The position numbers and the translations under genes are program-made. From positions 2,542,001 through 2,606,000 of the forward strand of contig NZ_CP047349.1 in assembly GCF_011045835.1 (NCBI RefSeq): DNA of 64,000 nt. Direction: 5' to 3'. This stretch comes from Proteus terrae subsp. cibarius (GTDB lineage Bacteria > Pseudomonadota > Gammaproteobacteria > Enterobacterales > Enterobacteriaceae). The notes under the pieces were generated by a model. That model did not search any database, was not told the DNA's origin, and saw only the letters and a list, made by a program, of their open reading frames with translations. Shown here piece by piece: positions 10,425-21,525 of the stretch (its first letter is position 1; the number at the start of each line of letters is the position of its first letter).

Positions 10425-12152
10425 ATGATTTCAGGAATTTTAGCATCACCCGGTATCGCTTTTGGTCAAACCCTTCTCCTCAAAGAAGAACCTATCATCA
10501 TTAGCCAACGTAAGATCCAAAGTGATGAGATTGAGAATCAAATCGAACGCTTTAAAGACGGCCGTAACAAATCTGCACAACAACTAGAAATCATTAAAGA
10601 GCGTGCAGAAAAGAACCTTGGTGCGGATAAAGCCGAAATCTTTGAAGGTCATATCATGCTGCTAGAAGATGAAGAGTTAGAACAAGAAATTGTTACTCTC
10701 ATCAAAAGCGACAAAAAAACCGCTGAAGCTGCAGTTCAATCTGTTATTGAAGATCAAGCAACTGCATTAGAAGCATTAGACGATGAATACCTAAAAGAAC
10801 GTGCTGCCGACGTTCGCGATATTGGTAAACGCTTAATGCGCAATATCTTAGATATGCCAATTATCGATTTAAGCGCTATCTCAGAAAAAGTGATTTTAGT
10901 TGCAACTGACCTTACCCCTTCTGAAACTGCACAATTAAGCTTAGACAACGTATTAGGTTTTATCACTGACTTGGGCGGTAGAACCTCTCACACCTCTATC
11001 ATGGCTCGTTCATTAGAAATTCCAGCGATTGTGGGAACATCTAATGCGACAGAAACTATCAAAAAAGACGATTATCTTGTTCTTGATGCGATTAATAACA
11101 AAATCATTATTAATCCATCAGATGAGGAACTAGAAACATTAAAAGCTATCAAAGAAGAGTACCTGCACGAAAAAGAAGAATTAGCAAAACTCAAAGATTT
11201 ACCTGCTATTACACTTGATGGGCATCAAGTCGAAGTTTGCGCTAATATTGGTACAGTTCGAGATGTTGCTGGTGCTGAACGTAACGGTGCTGAAGGTGTT
11301 GGTCTGTATCGTACCGAATTCTTATTTATGGATAGAGACTCTTTACCAACAGAAGATGAGCAATTCCAAGCCTATAAAGCGGTAGCAGAAGCTGTTGGAA
11401 GTCCTGCGGTCATTATTCGTACTATGGATATTGGCGGTGATAAAGACTTACCTTACATGAACCTACCAAAAGAAGAGAATCCATTCTTAGGTTGGCGTGC
11501 AATTCGTATTTGTCTTGACCGTAAAGAGATCCTTCATTCGCAATTACGTGCTATCTTAAGAGCATCTGCTTTTGGTAAACTACGCATTATGTTTCCAATG
11601 ATTATCTCTGTTGAAGAGATCCGAGCATTGAAAGCAGAACTTGAAATACTGAAAAGCCAGCTTCGTGAAGAAAATAAAGCTTTTGATGAATCTATTGAAG
11701 TCGGTGTGATGGTAGAAACCCCAGCCGCAGCAGTAATGGCTCGTCATATGGCAAAAGAAGTTGACTTTTTTAGTATTGGGACTAACGATCTAACACAATA
11801 TACTCTGGCTGTAGACCGTGGAAATGAGCTGATATCTCATCTATATAATCCAATGTCACCTGCAGTACTCAACCTGATAAAACAGGTGATTGATGCATCA
11901 CATGCAGAAGGTAAATGGACTGGAATGTGTGGTGAACTTGCTGGAGATGAACGAGCAACATTGCTCCTTCTCGGCATGGGATTAGATGAGTTTAGTATGA
12001 GTGCTATTTCAATTCCTCGCATCAAGAAAGTGATCCGTAATGCGAATTACGATGATGCTAAAGCACTGGCAGAACAAGCACTTGCTCAGCCAACTGCAAA
12101 AGAATTGATGGACTTAGTAGAAACTTTTACTAAAGAAAAGACACTGTGCTAA
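10425..12152 (+). CDS. ptsI: PTS enzyme I (phosphoenolpyruvate-protein phosphotransferase)
   Basis: Enzyme I starts the PTS cascade by taking phosphate from PEP and giving it to HPr. The 575-residue protein has the same length as E. coli EI: an N-terminal HPr-binding helical domain, the active His189 in [13 protein letters not shown], and a C-terminal PEP-binding TIM barrel with [32 protein letters not shown] and Cys in GMCGELAGD (about residue 502). GTAGGAT precedes the ATG. It lies second in the pts operon, 49 bases before crr. Confidence 0.98.
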   Translation: MISGILASPGIAFGQTLLLKEEPIIISQRKIQSDEIENQIERFKDGRNKSAQQLEIIKERAEKNLGADKAEIFEGHIMLLEDEELEQEIVTLIKSDKKTAEAAVQSVIEDQATALEALDDEYLKERAADVRDIGKRLMRNILDMPIIDLSAISEKVILVATDLTPSETAQLSLDNVLGFITDLGGRTSHTSIMARSLEIPAIVGTSNATETIKKDDYLVLDAINNKIIINPSDEELETLKAIKEEYLHEKEELAKLKDLPAITLDGHQVEVCANIGTVRDVAGAERNGAEGVGLYRTEFLFMDRDSLPTEDEQFQAYKAVAEAVGSPAVIIRTMDIGGDKDLPYMNLPKEENPFLGWRAIRICLDRKEILHSQLRAILRASAFGKLRIMFPMIISVEEIRALKAELEILKSQLREENKAFDESIEVGVMVETPAAAVMARHMAKEVDFFSIGTNDLTQYTLAVDRGNELISHLYNPMSPAVLNLIKQVIDASHAEGKWTGMCGELAGDERATLLLLGMGLDEFSMSAISIPRIKKVIRNANYDDAKALAEQALAQPTAKELMDLVETFTKEKTLC

Positions 12153-12201
12153 TCACATTAGCCAGAGCCCGGTCCCAACTACAATAATTAGGAGAAGATT
12201 C

Positions 12202-12711
12202 ATGGGTCTGTTTGATAAATTAAAATCACTGGTTTCAGAGGAAAAGAAAGGCAGTGGCACGATTGATATTGTTGCACCACTTTCTGGTGAAATCGTCAAT
12301 ATCGAAGATGTTCCTGATGTTGTTTTCGCTGAAAAAATCGTAGGTGACGGTATTGCTATCAAACCTGCTGGTAATAAAATTGTTGCGCCAGTCGATGGTA
12401 CTATCGGTAAAATTTTCGAGACTAACCATGCTTTCTCTATTGAGTCTGACAACGGTATCGAGTTATTTGTCCACTTCGGTATCGACACTGTTGAACTGAA
12501 AGGTGAAGGGTTTAAACGTATCGCTGAAGAAGGTCAGCAAGTAAAAGTCGGTGATACTATTTTAGAATTTGACTTGGCTGTTTTAGAAGAAAAAGCAAAA
12601 TCAGTTCTAACGCCAGTTGTTATCTCTAATATGGATGAAATCCAAGGTTTAACCAAAATGACAGGCCCAGTTACTGTTGGTGAAACCGTTATTATTCAGA
12701 TTAAAAAATAA
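12202..12711 (+). CDS. crr: PTS glucose-specific EIIA component
   Basis: EIIA-Glc receives phosphate from HPr, passes it to glucose permeases, and is the main signal for inducer exclusion and adenylate cyclase control. The 169-residue protein has the two active-site histidines, His76 in FETNHAFSI and His91 in [15 protein letters not shown] (75 and 90 in mature numbering), and the GDxI and [11 protein letters not shown] segments. TTAGGAG precedes the ATG. It is the last gene of the pts operon and ends at a strong terminator. Confidence 0.98.
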   Translation: MGLFDKLKSLVSEEKKGSGTIDIVAPLSGEIVNIEDVPDVVFAEKIVGDGIAIKPAGNKIVAPVDGTIGKIFETNHAFSIESDNGIELFVHFGIDTVELKGEGFKRIAEEGQQVKVGDTILEFDLAVLEEKAKSVLTPVVISNMDEIQGLTKMTGPVTVGETVIIQIKK

Positions 12712-12733
12712 TCTTCTGTGAAGTTCTCTACTT

Positions 12734-12763
12734 AAACCGCCACCCATATGTGGCGGTTTTTTT
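12734..12763 (+). terminator. Terminator of the pts operon
   Basis: AAACCGCCAC / GTGGCGGTTT with a 6-base loop and a T run follows crr by about 22 bases. Confidence 0.9.
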
Positions 12764-12796
12764 ATATTCAAAAAACCAAGACTAAAAATTCTCTAA

Positions 12797-12876
12797 ATAA
12801 TTCAAGATGTAGCTAGGCGACAAAGTATGTGACTAGTGCGAATGAGCGCAGTCAACAACGCTACAACATGAATTAT
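12797..12876. repeat. 80-bp imperfect palindromic repeat overlapping the end of cysM
   Basis: The ends ATAATTCAAGATGTAGC and GCTACAACATGAATTAT match as inverted repeats at 15 of 17 positions around a core of about 46 bp. Layout and end sequence (ATTCAAGATG ... TGAATTATGACGAGTA) resemble the intergenic palindromic repeats I know from Serratia, Yersinia and Photorhabdus. It has no coding capacity and could be a non-autonomous mobile element. Its right end contains the cysM stop codon. Confidence 0.65.
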
Positions 12877-13757
12877 GACGAGTAAACGCCTGTCGACAAA
12901 TAACGATCCCCTCTATCACAAACAATCGCAACAATCACTGCGCCAGGATTCTCTCTTGCAACGCGCAGAGCGCCAGCAACAGCTCCTCCAGAGCTTACTC
13001 CACAGAAGATACCCTCTAGTCTGGCTAAAAGGCGCATTGTGGATTCTGCTTCTGTTTGTGACATATCTATCACACTATCCACCAGCTCTTTTTTAAAGAT
13101 GCCAGGCAAATAAGCCGGTGACCAACGGCGAATACCTGGGATCTGACTTTTTTCCTCAGGTTGAAGACCTATAATTTGCACGTTGTCAGATTGTGTTTTT
13201 AAGTAACTACCCACACCAGTGATCGTCCCCGTTGTTCCCATACTCGAAACAAAATGCGTAATACGACCTTGTGTTTGTTGCCAAATTTCAGGGCCAGTGG
13301 ACATAAAATGCGCTCTTGGATTATCTGGGTTATTAAATTGGTCTAATACCTTACCCTCACCTCGTTGTTCCATCTGTTGTGCGAGATCTCGTGCACCTTC
13401 CATACCGACTTCACGACTCACTAAAATCAACTCTGCGCCATAAGCTTGCATTGATGCTTGACGCTCTTTACTCATATTTTCAGGCATTAACAGCTTTAAA
13501 CGGTAACCTTTTACCGCTGCAATCATCGCCAAGGCAATACCTGTATTACCACTGGTTGCTTCAATCAGCGTATCACCCGGTTTTATCTCACCGCGTAATT
13601 CCGCTTGTTCAATCATCGATAATGCAGCTCTGTCTTTTACTGAACCTGCGGGATTATTGCCTTCAAGCTTAACCCAGATTTCAGCGTCTACCTCTTGTGT
13701 AAGTCGTTGTAGTTTCACTAATGGTGTATTACCAATAAATTGTTCTAACCCTGCCAC
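12873..13757 (-). CDS. cysM: Cysteine synthase B (O-acetylserine sulfhydrylase B)
   Basis: CysM is the second PLP-dependent cysteine synthase and can also use thiosulfate. The 294-residue protein has the PLP Lys41 (AGSVKDRAALSM), [26 protein letters not shown] and CDRGDRYLSTG motifs. A GTG start is used, with AGGAA about 7 bases upstream. It is about 9 residues shorter than E. coli CysM because the C-terminal tail after STG is replaced by VYSS and a stop that lie at the edge of the palindromic repeat; the catalytic core is intact. It follows cysPUWA on the same strand but a terminator separates them, so it is probably transcribed on its own. Confidence 0.96.
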   Translation of the reverse strand: MAGLEQFIGNTPLVKLQRLTQEVDAEIWVKLEGNNPAGSVKDRAALSMIEQAELRGEIKPGDTLIEATSGNTGIALAMIAAVKGYRLKLLMPENMSKERQASMQAYGAELILVSREVGMEGARDLAQQMEQRGEGKVLDQFNNPDNPRAHFMSTGPEIWQQTQGRITHFVSSMGTTGTITGVGSYLKTQSDNVQIIGLQPEEKSQIPGIRRWSPAYLPGIFKKELVDSVIDMSQTEAESTMRLLARLEGIFCGVSSGGAVAGALRVARENPGAVIVAIVCDRGDRYLSTGVYSS

Positions 13758-13867
13758 AATAAGTTCCTGCTCATTTGTTTGTCTGTATTAATGAAGAAAT
13801 CACATTTAACTTATTAACGCAATAATATTAACGTGATTCGACAAGTCTCTTTATTTTCATAGAAACT

Positions 13868-13898
13868 AAAACACCCATGCCAAAAATAAGCATGGGTG
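13868..13898 (-). terminator. Terminator of cysPUWA
   Basis: CACCCATGC / GCATGGGTG with a 9-base loop and TTTT on the minus strand, about 40 bases after the cysA stop. Confidence 0.87.
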
Positions 13899-13935
13899 AA
13901 AAATTGCGAAATGAAATGATAGATTAATAATAAAA

Positions 13936-15024
13936 TTAAGCGGTATAGGCTAACGACACCGTATTCAAGGGAGTATCCCCCGTATATAAACGGGCTTGAG
14001 CACCTCCCATATAATAGGTATTTCCTTTTGTTGGCGCCGAAGAAATATCATTCCAAACCGCAGTAATCGGTACTTCACTCCATCCTAATGGCTGTAAAAT
14101 CAACTGCCAATAATGCCCTTTTGGTGATACCTCAATAACCTTAACAGGCAATCGGCAAACACTGTTGGCATGTACACTTAATGCTATTTCCCAAGGACGT
14201 AAAAACACATCAACCGAACCTTGATAAAGTGGTGTCACTGATAACGGCAAGTGATATCCGCCAATCTGCAATTGAGCACCATTAATTTCGCCTTGTAGAT
14301 GATTCACATCACCTAAAAATTCTAAAACAAAGCGACTTTTTGGTGATTGCCATACTTCTTGTGGTGTACCTACTTGCTCTATTTTGCCATTCCCCATAAT
14401 CACAATACGATCAGCCACTTCCATCGCTTCTTGTTGATCATGAGTAACAAAGACACTGGTAAATTTAAGCTCTTCATGGAGTTCTCGTAACCAACGGCGT
14501 AATTCCGTTCTTACTTTGGCATCTAAAGCGCCAAAAGGCTCATCGAGCAATAAGATTTGAGGTTCAACAGCCAAAGCTCTTGCTAAAGCGACACGCTGTT
14601 TTTGCCCGCCAGATAATTGTGCTGGATAACGTTGCGCTAAATGAGGCAATTGGATCATCTCTAACAACTGTTGCACTTTTTTATGGATAGCTTCTTTGTT
14701 AGGACGCTCTCGTCGAGGCAATACCGTTAGACCAAAAGCGATATTCTCAAATACAGTCATATGGCGAAACAGCGCATAGTGCTGAAAAACAAAACCAACT
14801 TTGCGATCTCGAGCATGTAAGCGACTAACATCTTGCCCCTCAAAACAAATACTTCCTTGGGTTTGATGTTCAAGGCCTGCAATAATACGCAAAAGCGTTG
14901 TTTTACCTGATCCTGAAGGCCCTAACAGCGCCACCATTTCACCTGAAGCCACATCAAGGTTGACATCATGCAACACTTCAGTGCGATCAAAATATTTTGT
15001 GACACTATTAATTTCAATACTCAT
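13936..15024 (-). CDS. cysA: Sulfate/thiosulfate ABC transporter ATPase CysA
   Basis: CysA powers sulfate and thiosulfate uptake through CysU/CysW. The 362-residue ATPase shows Walker [10 protein letters not shown] (35-43), the Q-loop FQHYALF, signature LSGGQKQR near residue 135, Walker [13 protein letters not shown] and the H-loop [14 protein letters not shown]-terminal regulatory (TOBE-like) domain follows from about residue 240. It is the last gene of cysPUWA, 30 bases after cysW. Confidence 0.97.
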   Translation of the reverse strand: MSIEINSVTKYFDRTEVLHDVNLDVASGEMVALLGPSGSGKTTLLRIIAGLEHQTQGSICFEGQDVSRLHARDRKVGFVFQHYALFRHMTVFENIAFGLTVLPRRERPNKEAIHKKVQQLLEMIQLPHLAQRYPAQLSGGQKQRVALARALAVEPQILLLDEPFGALDAKVRTELRRWLRELHEELKFTSVFVTHDQQEAMEVADRIVIMGNGKIEQVGTPQEVWQSPKSRFVLEFLGDVNHLQGEINGAQLQIGGYHLPLSVTPLYQGSVDVFLRPWEIALSVHANSVCRLPVKVIEVSPKGHYWQLILQPLGWSEVPITAVWNDISSAPTKGNTYYMGGAQARLYTGDTPLNTVSLAYTA

Positions 15025-15054
15025 ATTTTGCCTCTACTTTGTGTAAATATGATG

Positions 15055-15897
15055 TCATTGCTGACGAGCTAAATGCCATTGCAATGCACTTTTAAACATT
15101 AAGGTGAAAATTGCCATCATTGCGAGTAATGCAGCAGCAGTAAATGCCCCAACAGTATTGTAATCTTGATGCAGTAATTCAACTTGTAACGGCAGGGAAT
15201 AGGTTTCGCCACGAATAGCACCAGACACCACAGAAACTGCACCAAATTCACCGATAGCCCTAGCGTTGGTTAATACCACACCATATAACAATGCCCAGCG
15301 AATATTTGGTAACGTCACTCGCCAAAACATCTTCCAACCACTCGCTCCCAATAACACGGCGGCTTCATCTTCTTGACTTCCTTGGCTCATCATCACGGGT
15401 ACCAGTTCTCTCACTACAAAAGGACAAGTGACATACACCGTAACTAATACCATTCCCGGCCATGAGAACATCAGTTGGATATCAAATTGAGATAACCACT
15501 GCCCTGCCCATCCATTGCTACCGTAAAAAAGCAGATAAAGTAATCCAGCAACCACTGGAGACACTGCAAATGGAATATCAATCAATGTCATTAATAGCTG
15601 GCGCCCCGGGAAACGAAAACGCGTGACGAGCCATGCCATGCTGACACCAAACAACATATTGACTGGTACGGTAATTAACGCGATGAGTACGGTTAACCAG
15701 ACAGCGTGTAACATATCGCTGTCCAATAAGTTCTCAGTAAATATTTCAATACCTTTTGAAAACGCGGTCATAAAGATCCACGCAATAGGCACAACTAAAA
15801 ATAAAATGGATAACACAACACCGGTAAGGATTAATCCCCACTTCACCCAATCAATTTGACGACGATAAACAGAGCGTTGTTGCATAATATCTGACAT
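15055..15897 (-). CDS. cysW: Sulfate/thiosulfate ABC transporter permease CysW
   Basis: This inner-membrane permease of 280 residues has about six membrane segments and the EAA loop (EDEAAVLLGASGWKMFWRVTLPNIRWALLYG) that contacts the ATPase. It pairs with CysU to form the channel. Its ATG at 15897 overlaps the TGA of cysU (TGATG), showing translational coupling; a TTG one codon earlier is less likely. Confidence 0.96.
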   Translation of the reverse strand: MSDIMQQRSVYRRQIDWVKWGLILTGVVLSILFLVVPIAWIFMTAFSKGIEIFTENLLDSDMLHAVWLTVLIALITVPVNMLFGVSMAWLVTRFRFPGRQLLMTLIDIPFAVSPVVAGLLYLLFYGSNGWAGQWLSQFDIQLMFSWPGMVLVTVYVTCPFVVRELVPVMMSQGSQEDEAAVLLGASGWKMFWRVTLPNIRWALLYGVVLTNARAIGEFGAVSVVSGAIRGETYSLPLQVELLHQDYNTVGAFTAAALLAMMAIFTLMFKSALQWHLARQQ

Positions 15898-16730
15898 CAA
15901 TGCCCCCTCAGCCGTTGTCCAAATCGGCTTTGCAATCCATTAATTGAAAACAGTAAGACTAATGAAACAAGTAAAATCACAGAAGCAACAGCGCTTGCCG
16001 CTGGATAATCAAATTCTTGTAATCGAATAAAAATCATCAAGGAAACAACTTCTGTTTGCCATGCAATATTGCCAGCAATAAAAATAACAGCGCCAAACTC
16101 ACCAAGACTACGCGTAAAAGAGAGCGCTGTTCCCGCTATTAGTGCTGGTGATAACTCAGGTAATACAACCTTACGAAAAGTCTGCCAACGACTTGCCCCT
16201 AGCGTTTCAGCAGCTTCTTCATACTCAGGGCCTAATTCTTCAAGAACTGGCTGAACAGTTCTTACAACAAAAGGCAAACTGGTAAAAGCCATCGCAACAG
16301 CGATACCAATCCATGTGTTAATAACTTTGATATCAAATTTATCCAATACAAAACCGTACCAGCCTTGTGTTGAAAAAAGCGTCGCAAGCGTGAGGCCAGC
16401 AACAGCCGTAGGCAAAGCAAAAGGTAAATCCATTAAACCATCAAGCAGTTGTCTACCCGGAAAACGGTAACGAGTAATGATCCACGCAAGCAACATACCG
16501 AAAATTGCATTAAAAATACTGGCAACGCCTGCTGCGAGTAATGTGACTTTATAGGCAGCTACAATTTGGGGGTGTGTTATCACCGCCCAATACTGGGACC
16601 AACTCATATCTGAAAGTTGTACAACCAGCGCACTCATTGGTAACAGTAAGATCAAGCAAGTGTAAAACAGTGTTCCACCTAAACTTAATCCAAATCCCGG
16701 TAATACCCGTTTGCTGGCTGTAGTAAACAT
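15897..16730 (-). CDS. cysU: Sulfate/thiosulfate ABC transporter permease CysU (CysT)
   Basis: The 277-residue permease has about six membrane helices and the EAA motif (EYEEAAETLGASRWQTFRKVVLPELSPALIAG). Together with CysW it forms the transmembrane path of the sulfate importer. The ATG overlaps the TAA of cysP (TAATG), and its own stop overlaps the start of cysW, so cysP-U-W form a tightly coupled series. Confidence 0.96.
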   Translation of the reverse strand: MFTTASKRVLPGFGLSLGGTLFYTCLILLLPMSALVVQLSDMSWSQYWAVITHPQIVAAYKVTLLAAGVASIFNAIFGMLLAWIITRYRFPGRQLLDGLMDLPFALPTAVAGLTLATLFSTQGWYGFVLDKFDIKVINTWIGIAVAMAFTSLPFVVRTVQPVLEELGPEYEEAAETLGASRWQTFRKVVLPELSPALIAGTALSFTRSLGEFGAVIFIAGNIAWQTEVVSLMIFIRLQEFDYPAASAVASVILLVSLVLLFSINGLQSRFGQRLRGH

Positions 16731-17749
16731 TATTGACGTCCTTGCGCTAACAACTTATCAAGCATGCCATCTGTCGTGAAATGTGTTTTCATCACGTTAT
16801 TCCAGTCACCAAATACCTCTTCAATCGTAAATAATGACGTTGCTGGAAACTGTGCTGATTTTTGCGCCATAACCGCTTTATCATTTACGCGATAATTAAA
16901 TTGCGTGATGATCTCTTGTGCACTAGGGCTATATAAATAATTTAGATAGGCTTTTGCCAGTGCTTCAGTGTCATTCCGTTGAATATTTTTATCAATCCAA
17001 GCGACAGGAAATTCAGCTAAAATATCAACAGGTGGTACAATAACTTGATATTCATCTTCGCCATATTGTTGACGAATATTATTAACTTCCGATTCAAAAC
17101 TGATCAAAACATCTCCAAGTCCACGTTCGATAAACGAGGTTGTGGCGCCACGTCCTCCTGTATCAAATACCTCAACATTCTTGAGGAATTTCTTCATCGC
17201 TTCCTGCGTCTTCTCATCATTACCATAAGCTTTTTCGAAAGCCCCCCACGCGGCTAAATAAGTGTAGCGACCATTACCAGAGGTTTTAGGATTAGGGAAA
17301 ACCACTTTGACATCTTCACGCGTTAAATCTTCCCATGAAGTAACGTTCTTTGGATTTCCTTTGCGTACTAAATACGCCATAGTGGAATAATAAGGCGAGC
17401 TATTATTAGGAAGACGTTGTTGCCAATCAGTAGGAATTAATTTGCCTTTATCATGCAGAATTTGCACATCTGTAACTTGATTATAGGTCACTACATCTGC
17501 GGGTAAACCTTGTAATATTGCAAGTGCCTGCTTAGATGAACCTGCATGTGATTGTTTTATGGTGACTTTATCATCAGGATGTTGAGCATCCCATTGCGTT
17601 TTAAAATCGCTATTTAACTGTGTGAATAACTCTCTTGCGATATCGTAAGAGCTATTAAGTAATTGAGCAGCCCCAGCATAACTACTAACAACCAAAGACA
17701 ATGCTGCGGTTGCTTGTAATGCAAAGGTTCTGATTGTGTTTTTCTTCAT
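16730..17749 (-). CDS. cysP: Thiosulfate/sulfate-binding periplasmic protein CysP
   Basis: CysP captures thiosulfate (and sulfate) in the periplasm for CysUWA. The 339-residue protein begins with a Sec signal peptide ([20 protein letters not shown], cleavage near AGA-AQ) and has the family blocks ELLNSSYD-like [41 protein letters not shown] and [16 protein letters not shown]. The substrate could be sulfate if this were Sbp, but the sequence is closer to CysP and the gene opens the cysPUWA operon. Start is the ATG at 17749. CysB control is expected from the family; no box was assigned. Confidence 0.95.
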   Translation of the reverse strand: MKKNTIRTFALQATAALSLVVSSYAGAAQLLNSSYDIARELFTQLNSDFKTQWDAQHPDDKVTIKQSHAGSSKQALAILQGLPADVVTYNQVTDVQILHDKGKLIPTDWQQRLPNNSSPYYSTMAYLVRKGNPKNVTSWEDLTREDVKVVFPNPKTSGNGRYTYLAAWGAFEKAYGNDEKTQEAMKKFLKNVEVFDTGGRGATTSFIERGLGDVLISFESEVNNIRQQYGEDEYQVIVPPVDILAEFPVAWIDKNIQRNDTEALAKAYLNYLYSPSAQEIITQFNYRVNDKAVMAQKSAQFPATSLFTIEEVFGDWNNVMKTHFTTDGMLDKLLAQGRQ

Positions 17750-17923
17750 CAAAAGTACCCATCATTGTAAGTTTTATTCTAATGGTTACTCTATCGACTT
17801 TATTTATAACAGTGTAGTTAACTTTTGTTATTTGATATAACTACAAGCTATTAAAACTGAATAAAACTCAGGCTAATTAATTAAATTTACATCGATTGTC
17901 ATTAACGTGAAAAAAATTCAGAC

Positions 17924-17952
17924 AAAAATGCCCGCATTTAAAGCGGGCATTT
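17924..17952 (-). terminator. Terminator of yfeX (bidirectional form)
   Basis: AAATGCCCGC / GCGGGCATTT with a 7-base loop; the minus strand continues with a T run. It lies about 35 bases after the yfeX stop. Confidence 0.88.
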
Positions 17953-17986
17953 CATTAATAAAAACGTATTTAGCACGAGATAATGA

Positions 17987-18883
17987 TTACAGTGCCTTTA
18001 ATACCTCATAGGAAGGTGCGAAGTAATAACTTCCTGTTACAGGTTTACTCATGCGTAAGAGATCATCATGTTTGCCGTCTAATTCACCAAACATACTCAA
18101 TAGTTGTTGTTCGATATTATATAAACGACCACAGTAAGCTAAGAAATATAAACCATGTTTACCGCTTGCAGTACCGTAAGGTAGGCTGTGACGTAAAATG
18201 GCTAACTCTTCACCATCTTCTTCAATCACAACACGAGAAACGTGAGATGTGACATTACGTTCAGATTCATCAAGTTCAACACTGTCTTTTTTAGTACGAC
18301 CGATCATTTTTTCTTGGTCTGATTCACTAAAACGAGCCCATTTTTTCAGGTTGTGCTCATAACGTTGAACTAAAACATAACTACCACCAGCATCAACACC
18401 ATCATTAATCAGTGCAACACCATAACGCTCATCATCTTGTGGATTTTCTGTACCATCAATAAAACCACTTAAATCACGTTCTTCTATCCAACGGAAACCA
18501 TGAATTTCTTCTTCAACTTTGATTGCATCACCAAAAGCTGCAATTGCCGCTTGTGCTAATGAGAAATTGACATCATGACGCATAGATTGAATATGAATAA
18601 GAAGATCACGTTGTGTTGCAGGCGCTAAACCTTTGCCTAAAGGGCGAAAAGGTTTCAGCTCTGGTGCGCTGTTTTCATCGGAAAGTTTTTTCCAAAGATC
18701 AGAGCCAAATGCAACAACTGCACCTAGTGATGCATCAGGAAATTGCTTTTGTAAATCAGATAATGATTGCATGAATTTCTGGCATCCTTCACGCAGAGCT
18801 TCTAATTCACCTACGACCATTGCTTCGATAAAAAGACCAAATTTACTATGTGCGACTAAAATGCCACTTTGTGCATGAGACAT
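17987..18883 (-). CDS. yfeX: Dye-decolorizing peroxidase (YfeX type)
   Basis: This heme peroxidase of the DyP family (298 residues, E. coli YfeX 299) oxidises porphyrinogens or dyes with H2O2; the natural substrate is debated. Diagnostic features: GFIDGTENP with the catalytic Asp, the proximal heme His in NVTSHVSRV, the conserved Arg in [10 protein letters not shown], and YFLAYCGRL. No signal peptide is visible, so it is cytosolic. AGGAAAG precedes the ATG. It lies upstream of yfeY in E. coli order. Confidence 0.93.
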   Translation of the reverse strand: MSHAQSGILVAHSKFGLFIEAMVVGELEALREGCQKFMQSLSDLQKQFPDASLGAVVAFGSDLWKKLSDENSAPELKPFRPLGKGLAPATQRDLLIHIQSMRHDVNFSLAQAAIAAFGDAIKVEEEIHGFRWIEERDLSGFIDGTENPQDDERYGVALINDGVDAGGSYVLVQRYEHNLKKWARFSESDQEKMIGRTKKDSVELDESERNVTSHVSRVVIEEDGEELAILRHSLPYGTASGKHGLYFLAYCGRLYNIEQQLLSMFGELDGKHDDLLRMSKPVTGSYYFAPSYEVLKAL

Positions 18884-19003
18884 ATTGCTTTCCTAATCAA
18901 TAATCAAAACACCTAGAATGATGTTAATTATATCGAATATTTTTTCCTGAAGATTTGCCTTTTAACAAAAATCGGACAGTCTGATTATAAAATCTTCCTT
19001 ATT

Positions 19004-19621
19004 TTATAAGGAATAGCGTGAAGGCGATTTATTCTGCCAAATAATTTGCGTTAATGTCCAGTTAGATAAAACTTCATCAGGTGGCATTAATCCGTCAGGG
19101 CCGTCCCATTGACCACTAAAGACATAGCTCACCGATTTAGCTTCTGTGGATTGGCATAAAATAGTTCTCTGTTTTTCATCTTTAGGACCTTTGCTACATG
19201 CACCAAATGCTTTTTTATAGATATCTTTAAATGGTGTACCCATCGTTATACCCCAATCCGTCGTTGCTTTGGCATCAAAGACTTCTATTTTTTCAACAGT
19301 GGCTTTCTCTTTGCCATAGAAAGCCACTTGAACGTTCTTATCTTCGAGAGCTTGGACGACAACAATAATATCACTACCTTGCATCTCCATACCTTCACGA
19401 TAATTGAAGCTACTACCTAGCTCATTTTTTATTTCACTTTCTGTTATTTTTGTCGAGTTGGTAATATTTCCTAATCCATTGGCAGAAACAGTTAGCGTAT
19501 TATTTGAAAACCAATTCATCGGATTTAATGCAGAAAAAGACATTCCTCCCATGGATGAACAGCCACTTAATAGCAAAACACTTGCGCTTAAACACAAGGG
19601 TAACCAAAACTTAGGCATCAT
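19004..19621 (-). CDS. yfeY: Outer-membrane lipoprotein YfeY family
   Basis: The 205-residue protein has a lipoprotein signal (MMPKFWLPLCLSASVLLLSGC, Cys at about 21) and YfeY family blocks: LNPMNWFSNN, GTPFKDIYKKAFGACSKG, SYVFSGQWDGPDGLMPPDEVLSNW and a closing IIWQ. In E. coli yfeY is reported as RpoE-regulated; its function is unknown. GGAGAA precedes the first ATG. It is transcribed alone or with yfeX. Confidence 0.88.
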   Translation of the reverse strand: MMPKFWLPLCLSASVLLLSGCSSMGGMSFSALNPMNWFSNNTLTVSANGLGNITNSTKITESEIKNELGSSFNYREGMEMQGSDIIVVVQALEDKNVQVAFYGKEKATVEKIEVFDAKATTDWGITMGTPFKDIYKKAFGACSKGPKDEKQRTILCQSTEAKSVSYVFSGQWDGPDGLMPPDEVLSNWTLTQIIWQNKSPSRYSL

Positions 19622-19797
19622 TTGTTTCTCCGTTAAACTTCTTCGTCACACATTAAAAATAGATACTAAGGTATTAAGCACACCTTATCTTACTCTTTGT
19701 ATCACCTCAATCATCAGGCTAAAACAGTTGCGATAAGTCAGCATAACAAAATATCCACTGATTTGATCTTAGATAACCACATGAAAAGAAAGCCTAG

Positions 19798-19826
19798 TTA
19801 CGACCATTAATAGAACATTTTGTTCC
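19798..19826 (-). promoter_or_regulatory. Sigma-E-like promoter upstream of yfeY
   Basis: On the minus strand GGAACAA is followed after 15 bases by GTCGTAA; the sigma-E consensus is GGAACTT-N15-GTCTAA-like. It lies about 175 bases before the yfeY start. Spacing fits, but the -10 departs from consensus, so this is tentative. The rest of the 335-base gap (19622-19956) shows no gene, only this element and the ypeA terminator. Confidence 0.3.
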
Positions 19827-19924
19827 ACAGAAAAGGTAATATCAGATTTTACGCACAAAATAAGCGATGCAAACGTAAAAATAGAAACAAGGAAAAAAGA
19901 GATAAATAGAAAGGAAAGAGAAAT

Positions 19925-19946
19925 AACCCCTAGAGAATCAGGGGTT
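19925..19946 (-). terminator. Terminator of ypeA
   Basis: AACCCCT / AGGGGTT with an 8-base loop and a T-containing tail on the minus strand, about ten bases past the ypeA stop. Confidence 0.75.
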
Positions 19947-19956
19947 TTAAATACAA

Positions 19957-20394
19957 TTAAAGATCAAAATCCTGATCAACAATTAATCGCTTAGTATAAG
20001 TTGTGCTTTCTTGGTTTTGATCTTCATACAACAACTTCTCAAACATACAAATTGTTGCATCATTTTCTTCTGGTACAACTAATGTAATTTGAGGACACCC
20101 TTTCGCTATCAGCTTTTTCTCTAATCGAGAGATCAATGCATTCGCAATGCCTCTTCCTCGAAAATCTGGGTGAACGCCTAAATAGTATAAAGAGCCACGA
20201 TGACCATCGTAGCCTCCCATCACACTACCCACAATCTCACCAGCCACTTCTGCTATCAAAAATAAATCAGGTGAGTGGTTTAATTTTCTTTCAATATCAA
20301 TTTCAGGATCGTTATCAGGAGATATTAAATCGCAACGCTCCCAAAGTGTAATAATTGCCTCAAAATCATCTTGGCGAAATACACGTATTTCCAT
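19957..20394 (-). CDS. ypeA: GNAT-family acetyltransferase YpeA
   Basis: This 145-residue GNAT protein has the acetyl-CoA-binding segment [20 protein letters not shown] and the flanking [13 protein letters not shown], matching E. coli YpeA throughout. The acceptor is unknown. The family starts at [11 protein letters not shown] (ATG 20394); a preceding in-frame ATG at 20406 is less likely. It is divergent from hemF; E. coli has amiA between these two genes and this genome does not. Confidence 0.9.
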   Translation of the reverse strand: MEIRVFRQDDFEAIITLWERCDLISPDNDPEIDIERKLNHSPDLFLIAEVAGEIVGSVMGGYDGHRGSLYYLGVHPDFRGRGIANALISRLEKKLIAKGCPQITLVVPEENDATICMFEKLLYEDQNQESTTYTKRLIVDQDFDL

Positions 20395-20521
20395 GGTTTT
20401 GCCCATTATTGGTCATATAAATCTGAATTTATTATCGCTTGTTTGGTTTATGAATCAACTTGAAAATGAGAACATAGACAATATGAAGTTCTATTTTTAA
20501 TAAATATGATAAAAATTGTAG

Positions 20522-21436
<915 letters not shown>

Positions 21437-21457
21437 AGAAAATAAATCATTAACGAT

Positions 21458-21482
21458 AAAGCCACATTATAAATGTGGCTTT
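21458..21482 (+). terminator. Terminator of hemF
   Basis: AAAGCCACAT / ATGTGGCTTT with a small loop, starting about 20 bases after the hemF stop; the T run is short. Confidence 0.8.
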
Positions 21483-21525
21483 ACTGAAGTAAAACTACAA
21501 GTTTAATGACAAACATTTCCTAAAA

